Notes under the pieces: model-generated
The model's database searches: none
The model's input: only the letters and a program-made list of their open reading frames with translations
What the model was told of the DNA's origin: nothing
Assembly (NCBI GenBank): GCA_902812365.1
Contig: CADDZC010000004.1
Span: 37,287-101,286, forward strand
DNA length: 64,000 bases
DNA from: Acidobacteriota bacterium
GTDB taxonomy: Bacteria > Acidobacteriota > Terriglobia > UBA7540
Direction of reading: 5' to 3'
Position numbers and translations under genes: made by a program
Shown: one piece after another, positions 15,408 through 26,254 of the stretch
Numbering within the stretch: the stretch's first letter is position 1
Layout: the number at the start of each line of letters is the position of its first letter

Positions 15408-17228
15408 TTAACCAGTCTTGCCGGCCGTTTGAGCTCCCACGTAGGGGTCCAAGGGGACAGCAACGGAACCTTCGCTGCCGGAAGAGGACTCGCGGATGAC
15501 GACCCGCAGGCGCTCGGCGCCCGGCGCGATGCGGAGTCGGCCGGTCACGCTCAGGCCGGTCTTTAACAGTTGTTGGTACTCCTCGGGCGTCAGGTTGAGG
15601 GTGACCGGCTGCTCGAGCCCGTTCACCATGCGGCCTTGGGGATCAAGCTGGGCGAAGAGCAGAGCCAGGGAATCAGCCTGGCGGCCGTTAATCGGCTGGA
15701 AGTTCAAGCGACTGAGGTCGATCTCCACCGTCAGGTCAACGACGTCGGGGGCGACCGCATCGCGATGGATGCGCACCGTCAGCCCGAGCGCCGTCGCGTC
15801 CAGCGGACTGAGCGCGGCGTCTCGCAAGGCCGTTTCCCCGCGGCCCGGATCCAGGGAATCGTCGGCCAAAGCAAAGTAACCGCGGCGGCAGAGCAGGCGC
15901 ACCCCCGGACGGCTAACGCGCACTTTGATTTCATGGAAGCTCCCGTCCCACTTCACGTCGCGAGGATAGTAGCCCAGCGTGTAGGTGACGCGCGTGTCGT
16001 CGACAGCGCTGCGGATGGCCCCAAAGATGTCGTTCGAGCCGTAAAAGGCGCGTCCGCCGGTGCTCGAAGCCAGCTCCTTCATCGTGTCAATGGTCGGTGT
16101 CAACGCCCCGGCCCCTTCAATGGTCGGCGTGCCCTCTGCCGTCACCCCGCCCGGGGCGGGAGCGCTCACGCTGCGCTCTGCGCTGAGGTTGAGGTTCACG
16201 GCAAAGGGACCCATAAGCCCGCGGGCATCCACCGGGTAGATGGCCAGATTGGCGTTATTCAAAACGCGCTCCGCGCGCTCCATCTCATAGCCGAACGAAC
16301 GCTCGCCGCGCGTCACATTCTGCTGATTGGCGGTCCCGAATCCGACCGAGAAGGGGAAGCTGGCCGAGACCCACACCAGGTTTTTGCGGCCGGGAATGGC
16401 CGCCACGCGCCGCGCAATGGTTTCCAGAGCATCGAGGGTGCGCAGGGTGCGGTCCATCGAGTAGAAGTCGGCGCTTTTCTGCGTTGTCTCGCGGATGTAT
16501 TGTTCAAAACCCACTTCGAAGGAGCGAGCCGCGGCCGCGGGCGAGGAGACGGGCGCGCTGCCCGGGTTGGGCGTGACGACCGTGATCGAGGTCGGCTCGG
16601 GAGCCGGCTCGGAGGCGGCGGTCTCCGGCGACTCGCCCGCTCCGCTGTGGGCGAGGGCAGCGAGTAACGCTCGGGCGTCACCGGTGAAATCGTGCAGAAC
16701 TTGCAGGTTGCTGCCCAGCGCGTAGATGGCAATCCGGTCGTCGGGCCGAATCTGCTCGAGGAATTTCACGATCTGGGCCCGGGCATAAACTTGATCCGCA
16801 AAATGCGTGTTGAGGGCGTCGAGCAGAATCACGGTCACGCTCGCCGGCGCTCCCCGGGTATCCTGGCGGTTGGAAAAGACGTTGGGAGCCACTTCATCCG
16901 GAATCGCGGCCGGCGGGGCATTCGGGGTGGGCCGGTTGATTTGGACGGCGAAGGAACTGATCGCCTGCTCGTGCCCGTTGTCGAGCAAAATGAAGTCGTC
17001 TTTCGTCAAGTCGGAAACCGGCTGGCCCTTCCGGTCCTCGGCCACGACGTTGACCTGCACCAGTCGAGTCGTCACGCTCAGGACCCCGGGGGGCGGCGCT
17101 TTTTCTTTGGCGTGCCGAGCCGCCGCCGGCCGGCCGTACGCTCCGAGCGCCCAGCCGAGCCCGATCATCCCCACCATCCAGCTTCGGGCGAGATGACGTC
17201 GCACCCTTGGATCCGTCTCGAAAAGCAT
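15408..17228 (-). CDS. Secreted VWFA-related protein (acidobacterial type)
   Basis: The 606-residue product starts from ATG 17228 (MLFETDPRVRRHLARSWMVG); upstream starts at 17267 and 17351 are possible and no candidate has a strong ribosome-binding site. An N-terminal signal segment is followed by VTTRLVQVNVVAEDRKGQPV and DLTKDDFILLDNG, the entry of the acidobacterial VWFA-related family. The A-domain reads VTVILLDALNTHFADQ (the canonical DxSxS is replaced by DALNT), then RIAIYALGSNLQVLHDFTGD and GRKNLVWVSASFPF. A C-terminal beta domain follows (TYTLGYYPRDVKWDGSFHEI). The family is exported and its function is unknown. The next gene is a TPR protein. Confidence 0.85.
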   Translation of the reverse strand: MLFETDPRVRRHLARSWMVGMIGLGWALGAYGRPAAARHAKEKAPPPGVLSVTTRLVQVNVVAEDRKGQPVSDLTKDDFILLDNGHEQAISSFAVQINRPTPNAPPAAIPDEVAPNVFSNRQDTRGAPASVTVILLDALNTHFADQVYARAQIVKFLEQIRPDDRIAIYALGSNLQVLHDFTGDARALLAALAHSGAGESPETAASEPAPEPTSITVVTPNPGSAPVSSPAAAARSFEVGFEQYIRETTQKSADFYSMDRTLRTLDALETIARRVAAIPGRKNLVWVSASFPFSVGFGTANQQNVTRGERSFGYEMERAERVLNNANLAIYPVDARGLMGPFAVNLNLSAERSVSAPAPGGVTAEGTPTIEGAGALTPTIDTMKELASSTGGRAFYGSNDIFGAIRSAVDDTRVTYTLGYYPRDVKWDGSFHEIKVRVSRPGVRLLCRRGYFALADDSLDPGRGETALRDAALSPLDATALGLTVRIHRDAVAPDVVDLTVEIDLSRLNFQPINGRQADSLALLFAQLDPQGRMVNGLEQPVTLNLTPEEYQQLLKTGLSVTGRLRIAPGAERLRVVIRESSSGSEGSVAVPLDPYVGAQTAGKTG

Positions 17229-17368
17229 AAATCCGTCGCGCCGGCCTTGCCGGGGCTGGACGGGCATGGCCCGGGAGAAGGAGCCCGGGGAGGCGGCAAG
17301 AGGTCCCCGCGTGTCACAGTTCACAAGGCCCGAATTATACATCATCGGCAAAACCCCGCGCCCTCCGG

Positions 17369-18622
17369 CTATGGCCGCCGCGGGCCGCCGGAATCCGCGG
17401 GTTGCACCTGGTGCGGCTCGATGCCGCTTGAATCTTTGGAGGCGGAAAGCGTGCTTCGGTTCTGGTGCTGGAGCATGGTGTTCAATCGCTGGAACGCCGC
17501 CTGCTCGCGCAGAGCGTCCGCCTTGCGCTTCGCTCGGGCGTAAGCCAGAGCCAAATTGTAGCGGACTTCGGGGCTGTACGGCCCCAAGCGCTCGGCCGTC
17601 TCCAGCTCCTTAATCGCCGCCTGGACGTTCCCGGCGCCGAGCAGCGCTCGGCCCAGAAAATAATGGGCGGCATAGGACTGCGGCGCTCGTCTTACTCCCT
17701 GCTCGGCCAGCGGCAAGGCCTTGGCGTACTGCACCTCCTTCAGCGCGATATACGCCAGTTGCATGTACGGGAGGGCGCTGTCGGGATTAATCCGGATCTC
17801 CTCTTGCAACTGTCGTTCGGCTTCCGGATAACGCGAAAGGTTGGCGAGCAGGCTTCCGTAAGCGTAATGAAGAAAGGGCACGTTCGGGTAATCCTTGAGC
17901 AACTGTTCGTATCCCGCCGTGGCCTCGTTAAAGTCCGCCGAGACTTCCGATTCGCCCACCCCGCCGACGGCCGCCACCAGCGCGTCCTTCGAGGGATCCA
18001 GCTCCGTGGGCAGCAGCGGGATGTGAAGCAGGCTCATGCCGAGCGCCGTCTTCACCTTCTCGGATTCCACGCCGTCGGTAACCAGTGAACCGAGCACCTC
18101 CTTGGCTGCCTCGAACTCGCCAACGCGATTGAGGAGCACGCCGAGGTGGTAGGCAGCGACGTGCTTCAACTCCGTATTGTCGCCCAGCCCGAGCGTCCGG
18201 CTGTGCTGGAGATGGATGAGGGCGTTCTTGTAATCTCCGGTTTCATATTCGCACAAGCCGAGCAGCGCGTAAGCCGGCCCGAGCTGGGGGTCAAGCTCAA
18301 CCGTATTGCGGAAGGCGGCCTGGGCCTCCCGGTACTGATCCATGTCGTAATAGAGAGTTCCAAGGTACCACCAGCCTTCGTCCCAGCGCGGATTGAGCCG
18401 AAGCGCCTGTTGGTAGAGTTGGATTGCCTCCGTGCGCCCGGCTCGGCGGGCGGCGTCGGCTCGCTCGGCGAGGGCCTGAAACTCAGCGCTCGGATGCGCC
18501 GGCGCGCGGGGCTTCTGGGCGCGAAGAGGCGCTGCCTGCAGAGCGGCCGTGAGAAGCGCGCCGCCGAGGAGGATGGCGGCCCCGCGAGGGCGGCAAGCGT
18601 GTTGTAGGTTTCGGGTTGGCAC
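17369..18622 (-). CDS. Exported TPR protein 1
   Basis: This 417-residue protein has a signal peptide (residues 15-36, ending LQAAPLRAQ). Repeated 34-residue TPR units follow, such as ALRLNPRWDEGWWYLGTLYY, AYALLGLCEYETGDYKNALI and PYMQLAYIALKEVQYAKALP. At least seven units are visible. It is 14 bp downstream of the second TPR gene and upstream of the VWFA gene on the same strand. TPR arrays mediate protein interactions; partners may be the neighbouring products. The C-terminal 35 residues are low in complexity. Confidence 0.8.
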   Translation of the reverse strand: MPTRNLQHACRPRGAAILLGGALLTAALQAAPLRAQKPRAPAHPSAEFQALAERADAARRAGRTEAIQLYQQALRLNPRWDEGWWYLGTLYYDMDQYREAQAAFRNTVELDPQLGPAYALLGLCEYETGDYKNALIHLQHSRTLGLGDNTELKHVAAYHLGVLLNRVGEFEAAKEVLGSLVTDGVESEKVKTALGMSLLHIPLLPTELDPSKDALVAAVGGVGESEVSADFNEATAGYEQLLKDYPNVPFLHYAYGSLLANLSRYPEAERQLQEEIRINPDSALPYMQLAYIALKEVQYAKALPLAEQGVRRAPQSYAAHYFLGRALLGAGNVQAAIKELETAERLGPYSPEVRYNLALAYARAKRKADALREQAAFQRLNTMLQHQNRSTLSASKDSSGIEPHQVQPADSGGPRRP

Positions 18623-18636
18623 GTGCGAGTCTCCGG

Positions 18637-20538
18637 CTAATCCAGCGGCACGAGATCGCGCGAACGCCGCGCGCGCTCGTTAGCGTCAGCCTGCAAGCGC
18701 CGGAAGCTGGCCATTTCCTCGGCCGCCCGCTCCGGCGATCCCAATTTCCGGTAAATCTCCGCCAGCATGTAATGCGGCCGCGCGCTGCCGGGCTCGAGGC
18801 GGGCCGCGGTTTCGAGCTCGCGGGCGGCGCTCCCGTCCTCTCCGCGGCGGTGCAACGTCTCACCCAATCCGAGATGGGCCTCATAGAGCCTGGGATCGAT
18901 CTGGCGAGCCCGTTCGAAGGCGGCTTGCGCGCTAGCTAAGTTCTGTTGATACAAATAGATGCGTCCAATATTGACGAGCGCCAGCGAGTCTCGGGGATCC
19001 ATCTCGACCAGGGTCTCGAGAGCCTTCAGGGCCTCGTGCCACCGGTGTTGGGTCCAATAGATTTTGGCGACGTCCTGGAGGATGTCGGCGGAAGGGCCGT
19101 CTTGATCAAGAATCTGTCGGTAGATGGCGAGCGCCTTTTCCTGTTCGCCAGCGGCAGATAAATTCTCCGCCATCAATCGCTTAGCTGCCACCGAGTCAGG
19201 AGATCGCATTTCCAAGCCAGCATCCAGGCGGTAGGCGAGCCATTGCAGGATCTCGCCCAGCACAAACGCAGACTTGGGATCGGCCGGTATGGGTTCGATC
19301 CTCGGGCAAACCAGCCGCGCCACGCTCAGCAGATCGTCCCCCAAAAAGGCCGTCCGAAAGGCTGCGTAGTTCCTGCCCAAAGTTTCCTCGACAAAATTTC
19401 CGCCCCCCGGATTGGCCAGGGTCATGAACCGCACGAAGAATCCCACTCCCGTCAGCTCGCGGGCATCGCTGCCCGGGTCGGGCGCCGCCGAACCCGGCAC
19501 TTCCCTCATCTCGATCCATCGAGCGTCACCGGGGAAGCGGCGCGCCGCTTCGTTTAAAGTGCGGCCGGCCAGGGCCGCCTCGCCCAAGGCGGACGCGGCC
19601 CGAACAAAATCGGCGAGCTCGTCCGCACCGGCCAGCCTGCCGGCAGAAACCGTCTTTAAGACCGCTTCGCCTTGGCCGCGTTCCTTCTCCCCGGCCAGCA
19701 CGAGCGCCAAGCGGATCTTGGCCCAGGCGGACTGGGGAGCCAGCTCGAGGCAGCGGCGAAATTCCGCTTCGGCCTCTCGAAGCTGGCCGCTGCCAAGATA
19801 AGCGGTACCCAGCGCGAAGCGGATATCCGCGGCCCGGGGATCCCGCTCGAGAGCCTGGCGATCGCTGCTGATCGCCAAGGCCCACACTCCCTGCGCGGCA
19901 TTGCGTTCTCCCTCCAGGCGATGCGGGTAGGGCGACCCGGGCCCTGCCGCCATCACCCGGGCGTAGCACGCCGACGCCAGATCGAGCGCCAATTTCGCCG
20001 CCTGATAGAATCCTTCCGGACGGTCCGCGCGCAGCCGCAAACTCATGACCATAGCCTTGAAAGCCCAGCCCACTTGGTTCAGGGCATCGGCCGACTGGGC
20101 CGCCATATACCACGCGTTGGCGTCCTGAGGATTGATCTCCACCGCCCGCCGGAAGTCGGCCAGCGCCGCTTCATGGCGATGTTCGCGCGATTCACAGACT
20201 CCGGCCAAGTACCACGGCGTGAAGAGACGCGGACTCAGTTGGCGGGCGCGGGCCAGGGAAGGCCCGGCCTTCCGGCACTCACCGGCCATCACCTGAACCG
20301 CTCCCAGATTGCTCCACGCCTCGGCCGAGCCCGGGCGGGCCTTGGCCAGCCGTTCATAGAGCTGCTCGGCCTCCTGAAAGCGACCCGCGCGCACGGCTTC
20401 CGCCGCCTTTCCGGTCAGCGCCGATTCCTGACTTCGCCCACCGGGGCCGCCCGCCAGCAAAACGAGAACGGCCAACCCGAGCCGGCCAGCGCCGGCCCGG
20501 CGTTTCTCAACCGCAACCGGGGCTGCGATCCTGTTCAT
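18637..20538 (-). CDS. Exported TPR protein 2
   Basis: This 633-residue protein begins MNRIAAPVAVEKRRAGAGRL and has a hydrophobic signal segment (LGLAVLVLLAGGPGGRS). TPR units run through the whole length, for example RPGSAEAWSNLGAVQVMAGE, RAADIRFALGTAYLGSGQLR, SLALVNIGRIYLYQQNLASA and LYEAHLGLGETLHRRGEDGS. A central block without clear repeats (about residues 335-440) separates two TPR arrays. It is co-directional with two other TPR genes, with gaps of 14 and 36 bp, suggesting one transcript. Confidence 0.8.
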   Translation of the reverse strand: MNRIAAPVAVEKRRAGAGRLGLAVLVLLAGGPGGRSQESALTGKAAEAVRAGRFQEAEQLYERLAKARPGSAEAWSNLGAVQVMAGECRKAGPSLARARQLSPRLFTPWYLAGVCESREHRHEAALADFRRAVEINPQDANAWYMAAQSADALNQVGWAFKAMVMSLRLRADRPEGFYQAAKLALDLASACYARVMAAGPGSPYPHRLEGERNAAQGVWALAISSDRQALERDPRAADIRFALGTAYLGSGQLREAEAEFRRCLELAPQSAWAKIRLALVLAGEKERGQGEAVLKTVSAGRLAGADELADFVRAASALGEAALAGRTLNEAARRFPGDARWIEMREVPGSAAPDPGSDARELTGVGFFVRFMTLANPGGGNFVEETLGRNYAAFRTAFLGDDLLSVARLVCPRIEPIPADPKSAFVLGEILQWLAYRLDAGLEMRSPDSVAAKRLMAENLSAAGEQEKALAIYRQILDQDGPSADILQDVAKIYWTQHRWHEALKALETLVEMDPRDSLALVNIGRIYLYQQNLASAQAAFERARQIDPRLYEAHLGLGETLHRRGEDGSAARELETAARLEPGSARPHYMLAEIYRKLGSPERAAEEMASFRRLQADANERARRSRDLVPLD

Positions 20539-20574
20539 GCCGAAACCATAAGGCTCGGAGCCTGGCTCGCCCTC

Positions 20575-21732
20575 CTAGCGCGGCGAGGCTTTCGGCTCCG
20601 CGCCAAACATCTTGGCTCGCGCGTCCTCTTCGGCCTGTTCACGCTGGCGAAGCTCGGCGATGATGGCCTTTTCGCGGTTACCTTCGTCCAGGCGATGGGT
20701 TTTGAAATAGACCTGAGAGAGCAACACGTGGGCGTCAGTATAAGTTGGCAGGGTGGCGAGGACCTGGTTGAGAAGCGTTTCCGCCTTCGCGTAATCCTTC
20801 GCCTGGAACGCCAGGATCGCATATTCGTAGGCTACCGAAGCGTCGCCCGGCCGAATCCGTGCGGCGCGGGCCAGATACGTTTGGGCGCCTTGGCTGTCGC
20901 CCGAGATTCGTTTCAGCCGCCCCATAAAGTAATTGGCGTTGAAGTCGTTCGGGTCCCGCTCGAGCTCCTTCTGATACTCTTTCAAGGCGGTGGCCGTGTC
21001 CCCCATGCCGGCGTAAGCTGTGCCCAGGTCAGCGTGCAGGTCGGGAAGGTCGGGTTTCGAGGCCGCGGCCTTCTGAAATTCGGCGAGCGCCATCCGATAA
21101 GCCTTCACGCCCAGCAGCGCCTCGCCCAGCACCGCGTGCGTCTCAGGCGTATTACTCTTGGCGGCGGCCATCATCAGCAAAGGGATGGCCTGGGGGTAGG
21201 CGTCCAGCTTCAAGTACGAGGAGCCCAGCAGGAAAGCGGCCGAGGCCTCGCCGGGATTGGCCTCGTGGACGGGCACGAGCTCGGCGGCGGCCAATTCATA
21301 GTGCTTCAACTGGTAGTGACATAAGGCGAGCAATTCTTCCGCCTTGGCATCCCTCGGCTCGAGGATGAGCACTCGCGCAAAAGCTCGGGCCGCCTCGTCA
21401 AACCGGCCGGTCTTAAGCAGCGCCAAACCCAGATTCATGTAAAGCTCGGGGTTGGTGGAGTTGAGGGCGAGAGCCTGCTGATAAGCCTGGATGGCCTCTT
21501 TAAATTGGCCGAGCGCCGCGTAAGTTACCCCCAGGTTCGAAAGGCTTTCAAAGGTGGGAGAGCCTTGCTTCAGGCAAGCCTCGAACAGACCCTTGGCCAC
21601 TTCAAAACGTTTCTGGGCGAGCGCCTGGTCGGCGCTGTGGCAGGAATCCCGTACGCTTGGGTGGCCGCCGGCTGGAACAGCCGCCAGCCAACCGCCAAGG
21701 ACGCAGAGGATCAGCAGCCGGAGGCACTTCAC
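20575..21732 (-). CDS. Exported TPR protein 3
   Basis: The chosen start is GTG 21732, because its product (VKCLRLLILCVLGGWLAAVP) opens directly with a signal peptide; an ATG at 21774 adds 14 residues before it. The mature 360-residue part is almost entirely TPR: FESLSNLGVTYAALGQFKEA, PELYMNLGLALLKTGRFDEA, PDLHADLGTAYAGMGDTATA and ASVAYEYAILAFQAKDYAKA. It ends in a charged tail (EQAEEDARAKMFGAEPKASP). This is probably the first gene of the TPR-TPR-TPR-VWFA set. Confidence 0.8.
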   Translation of the reverse strand: MKCLRLLILCVLGGWLAAVPAGGHPSVRDSCHSADQALAQKRFEVAKGLFEACLKQGSPTFESLSNLGVTYAALGQFKEAIQAYQQALALNSTNPELYMNLGLALLKTGRFDEAARAFARVLILEPRDAKAEELLALCHYQLKHYELAAAELVPVHEANPGEASAAFLLGSSYLKLDAYPQAIPLLMMAAAKSNTPETHAVLGEALLGVKAYRMALAEFQKAAASKPDLPDLHADLGTAYAGMGDTATALKEYQKELERDPNDFNANYFMGRLKRISGDSQGAQTYLARAARIRPGDASVAYEYAILAFQAKDYAKAETLLNQVLATLPTYTDAHVLLSQVYFKTHRLDEGNREKAIIAELRQREQAEEDARAKMFGAEPKASPR

Positions 21733-22110
21733 ACCGCTATTGTAACCGAGGCGCCGCTGAGCGGCGAGCACCATGTGGTGACGAGTCCCACCCCGGCTCG
21801 AATTCCCCCTGGCTTTCAGTGGGCCCGGGAAAGCCCAGCGGACACCGGGAGGGGTGCTTGCAGATTCTGGGTCTCGTGACGGGCGATTCGGCAGGAGCTG
21901 GAAGAGGGGAAGCGGCCGGCTGGCCAGAAGCGGAAGCGGTGTCCGGCGAAACGTGAAAAGCCGTATGTTATTGAAAATAAGAATGATAACTTCACAAATT
22001 CGCTCCGCCGGTTGCTCCTGACGCTCGCTGGCCGCCGAGTCTTCTGGCGCCGTCCGCCCGGCAGCTCATAGCCAGGGCATGAAAAATCGGGAGGCGGCCA
22101 CATTTTTTTC

Positions 22111-22139
22111 TTGACAGCCAAGGTGAGCGGGTGTAAATT
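22111..22139 (+). promoter_or_regulatory. groESL promoter (-35 TTGACA, -10 TAAATT)
   Basis: TTGACA at 22111-22116 and TAAATT at 22134-22139 are separated by exactly 17 bp. The start of the CIRCE operator overlaps the -10 element, so repressor binding would block RNA polymerase. Transcription would begin about 22146, giving a leader of roughly 175 nt before groES. Confidence 0.8.
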
Positions 22140-22164
22140 AGCACTCTCAAGGTGGGAGTGCTAA
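22138..22164 (+). promoter_or_regulatory. CIRCE operator (HrcA binding site)
   Basis: TTAGCACTC at 22138-22146, a 9-bp spacer and GAGTGCTAA at 22156-22164 match the CIRCE consensus (TTAGCACTC-N9-GAGTGCTAA) at every position. HrcA represses class I heat-shock operons through this element. The gene for HrcA is not in the window. Confidence 0.95.
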
Positions 22165-22321
22165 TCGCTCGGGTGCCAGCTGTATCACACGTTGGCAGGC
22201 CCGCCTTGGATGGCTCAGGACAACGGAACGGGCGTCGAGTGGGCAGCCCTGAGGCTCAATCGGGTCAACACTTGGAAGTTGATCTAAACCTGGAAACTTG
22301 AGGACGAAAGGAGATCCAACG
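22165..22321 (+). other. groES 5' leader
   Basis: This is about 157 bp of untranslated leader between CIRCE and the groES start, with no open frame of note. It ends in AAAGGAGATCCAACG, the groES ribosome-binding site. The stretch upstream of the promoter (21733-22110) holds no supported gene. Confidence 0.6.
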
Positions 22322-22639
22322 ATGAATGTGAGACCTCTTCATGATCGCATTCTGGTGAAGCGGATTGAAGAGAAGGAAACCGTGAAAGGCGGCATTATCA
22401 TTCCCGACACGGCCAAAGAGAAGCCGCAGGAGGGAGAAGTCGTCGCCGTCGGTAACGGCAAGAAGACGGACAAGGGCGAGCTGATTCCTCTGGACGTGAA
22501 AGTCGGCGACCGCATTCTCTTCGGGAAATATTCCGGCACGGAAATCAAGATCGAGGATCAGGAGTACCTGATCATTCGTGAGGATGAAGTGCTGGGTGTG
22601 ATCGAGGGGGCGGCGAAGGCGGCGGGTGCCAAGAAGTGA
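22322..22639 (+). CDS. groES: Co-chaperonin GroES
   Basis: This 105-residue protein starts at ATG 22322 ([20 protein letters not shown]). The upstream start at 22298 precedes the AAAGGAG ribosome-binding site. It contains the mobile loop [18 protein letters not shown] and the roof and C-terminal strands [20 protein letters not shown] and [14 protein letters not shown]. It is slightly longer than the usual 95-100 residues because of an Ala/Lys tail. It caps the GroEL ring in ATP-dependent folding. It is the first gene of the CIRCE-controlled operon. Confidence 0.97.
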   Translation: MNVRPLHDRILVKRIEEKETVKGGIIIPDTAKEKPQEGEVVAVGNGKKTDKGELIPLDVKVGDRILFGKYSGTEIKIEDQEYLIIREDEVLGVIEGAAKAAGAKK

Positions 22640-22646
22640 GGGTAAC

Positions 22647-24386
<1,740 letters not shown>

Positions 24387-24469
24387 GAAGCCGTCACCGG
24401 CTCTCCAGTGGCGATCGAAACCTATGCGGGAGGCGGCCGGGACGGGAGGTTGGTTCGAAGGCGGTTGTC

Positions 24470-24502
24470 AGGGCGGGGAAGTCTCCCCGCCCTTTGTTTT
24501 TT
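24470..24502 (+). terminator. Rho-independent terminator of groESL
   Basis: A 9-bp perfect stem (AGGGCGGGG at 24470-24478 with CCCCGCCCT at 24485-24493) with a 6-nt loop is followed by TTGTTTTTT. It ends the groESL transcript just before the convergent GIDE-like gene. Confidence 0.88.
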
Positions 24503-24517
24503 GCTCCGCCGCAAAGA

Positions 24518-25426
24518 CTACCCCTGGCCCAGTTGGAGCAGGAGAACGGCGAGGCAGGCGACGCCGAGCGCGGCCCCGCCGAAGACGTGCAGCGCGGCTC
24601 GATGGCGCCGCTCGCTTTCCACACCCGGTTGGCTGCGCCAGGAGATGCGAAAGGTGGGTTCGTGCGCGCCTTTGGTAATGACCCGGCGCTCCGCTTCATT
24701 GCGGGCGTTGCGGTTTTCCGCGCACGTTCCAGTGACGTCATACCAGTGTTCCGGGAGGATACAATACTCGGAAAGGCGGAACCGGCCGCCGGCCGAAGCC
24801 GCGGGAACCAAACTCCATTCCGGCCCGAGGGCGCCCCGCCGAATCCCCTCTTTGGCCGAGGGCCGATGGTCCGAAAGGGATAAGACCAGGTTGCGGTATC
24901 CGCATCCGGCCTGCTCGATAAAACTCCGCAGTTCATCGTCGCTCGGCGCCTGATCCGTATTTTGGGCTAACCCCTGCCGTTCGCCTTCTTTGCCCAACAA
25001 ACGGCGCCAGGTTGGACCCGCGCCGATTTCGCGGCGGCCGGTGCCGATCAGGTCATATTCGGCTCCGAAAGGGTTGACCAGCACGCGCCCGGAGCCGTCT
25101 TCTAGGTAAAACGGGACGCCCCCGGTTACCGTATTTTGGTGCGACCAGTGGCCGCCTTCAGCGCTCGAGTCTTTTACCCATCGTTCGATCTCGACCTTAT
25201 AAAAGAAGCAGTCGGAGCGGGTCACCGGGCCCTTGAGACGGATCTCGCCCTTGGCCTTGCCATGAATGTGGGTGAGTCCCATCGCCACGCCGCGAATAGG
25301 AATGAGCGGCGTGTGTTCCACCCGGCGGTACTCGCGGTAGGCGCGAAACCCTTTGAAAAACCAAGCTAAACCGGCTGCGACGCCGGCGGCCGACAGAATC
25401 CCAGCGTCGCCGGGGACGGGAATCAT
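24518..25426 (-). CDS. GIDE-like membrane protein
   Basis: This 302-residue protein has an N-terminal hydrophobic segment (GILSAAGVAAGLAWFF) and a C-terminal TM segment (FGGAALGVACLAVLLLQLG). The body begins with THIHGKAKGEIRLKGPVTRS and CFFYKVEIERWVKD, the 'G---G-v-----l-sPlt---C-yY-v-ve' pattern of the GIDE domain known from the mitochondrial ubiquitin ligase MULAN. The last part before the C-terminal TM contains CILPEHWYDVTGTCAEN, the conserved 'e--i--G---yv-G-' region. The RING domain of the eukaryotic protein is absent. Bacterial members are of unknown function. It converges on groEL. Confidence 0.65.
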   Translation of the reverse strand: MIPVPGDAGILSAAGVAAGLAWFFKGFRAYREYRRVEHTPLIPIRGVAMGLTHIHGKAKGEIRLKGPVTRSDCFFYKVEIERWVKDSSAEGGHWSHQNTVTGGVPFYLEDGSGRVLVNPFGAEYDLIGTGRREIGAGPTWRRLLGKEGERQGLAQNTDQAPSDDELRSFIEQAGCGYRNLVLSLSDHRPSAKEGIRRGALGPEWSLVPAASAGGRFRLSEYCILPEHWYDVTGTCAENRNARNEAERRVITKGAHEPTFRISWRSQPGVESERRHRAALHVFGGAALGVACLAVLLLQLGQG

Positions 25427-25504
25427 ACCGTCCGAGTATCGGCGGAATCGCAGGCAGGCTTGACGGGCGCCGAGGGGAGTCCAGCGCCGGAAGCCGGGGC
25501 TCTC

Positions 25505-26254
25505 CTACGGATGGGGCGGCAGCTCGCCGCAACAGCACTCTTCCACTAAGACCGCGTGCAGTTCGCCGGGACCATGGACGCCGCGGACGAGAACCTGTTC
25601 GATGTCCGCCGTGCGGCTGGTGCCGGTAATGAAGACGACCGAGCGGCCGGGGGCTGTGCCGTCAGCACGCCAGCCCTCGCCCAGTTTGGCTATAACCTGG
25701 TCGAGAGTTTCCACGATTTGCGGGCGGCGATAAAGCACGACGTGAACCGGCGGGGCCAGAGACGCCAACTGGCTGCCCTCACGGGCACTGGTCAGGACCA
25801 GACTGCCGGTTTCTACCAGCGCCCAATCGGCGCCGGTGATGCCGACTTGGGCCGCGAAGCAGGCTTCGCGGTAAGCGCGCTCGCGCTCCGGATCGGTTGG
25901 CTGGCCGGCGGACGGCCAGACGTCCACCGAGTAGCCCCAGGCGGCTAACGTGGCGTGAAGGTTCAGGGTGGCGAGCAGCGGGTTTCGGGAAAGCACAATG
26001 CCTCTGGCCCGAGCGCTATCGAGAATTCCGCGCCAGATCGATTCGAGCTCGGAAAGGCTTGCAGCTCTGTAAGTTAATCCGCCTACCTGGCGGAGCTCCG
26101 CCTCGAACGCATCCAGCCAACGCTCCCGAGGCACGGGCGCCAGTACGGGTCCGAGCGGAGGAAGCTGATCGACCTGCGGGGCAGGAGCCGGCGAGTCGAG
26201 CGGATGCCGAAGAGCTTTCCGAATGCGCTCCAACATCTCTTTTCGCCCGCCCAT
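25505..26254 (-). CDS. lutC: LutC-type LUD domain protein
   Basis: The 249-residue product starts at ATG 26254 with GGAGG upstream. It has the LutC layout: an N-terminal ERIRKAL segment, a central VGITGADWALVETGSLVLTS and a C-terminal VVFITGTSRTADIEQVLVRG followed by VHGPGELHAVLVE. These are the conserved G-----A-aeTGt, GpSrTaDIe and GvHGP-- motifs of the family. LutC is the soluble subunit of the LutABC lactate dehydrogenase. The partner genes lutA and lutB are not adjacent, so the exact substrate is unknown. Confidence 0.85.
   Translation of the reverse strand: MGGRKEMLERIRKALRHPLDSPAPAPQVDQLPPLGPVLAPVPRERWLDAFEAELRQVGGLTYRAASLSELESIWRGILDSARARGIVLSRNPLLATLNLHATLAAWGYSVDVWPSAGQPTDPERERAYREACFAAQVGITGADWALVETGSLVLTSAREGSQLASLAPPVHVVLYRRPQIVETLDQVIAKLGEGWRADGTAPGRSVVFITGTSRTADIEQVLVRGVHGPGELHAVLVEECCCGELPPHP

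Noticed and set aside
19672..21324. 550-codon plus-strand frame opposite the TPR genes
   Set aside because: It is antisense to two genes with clear TPR repeats and signal peptides.
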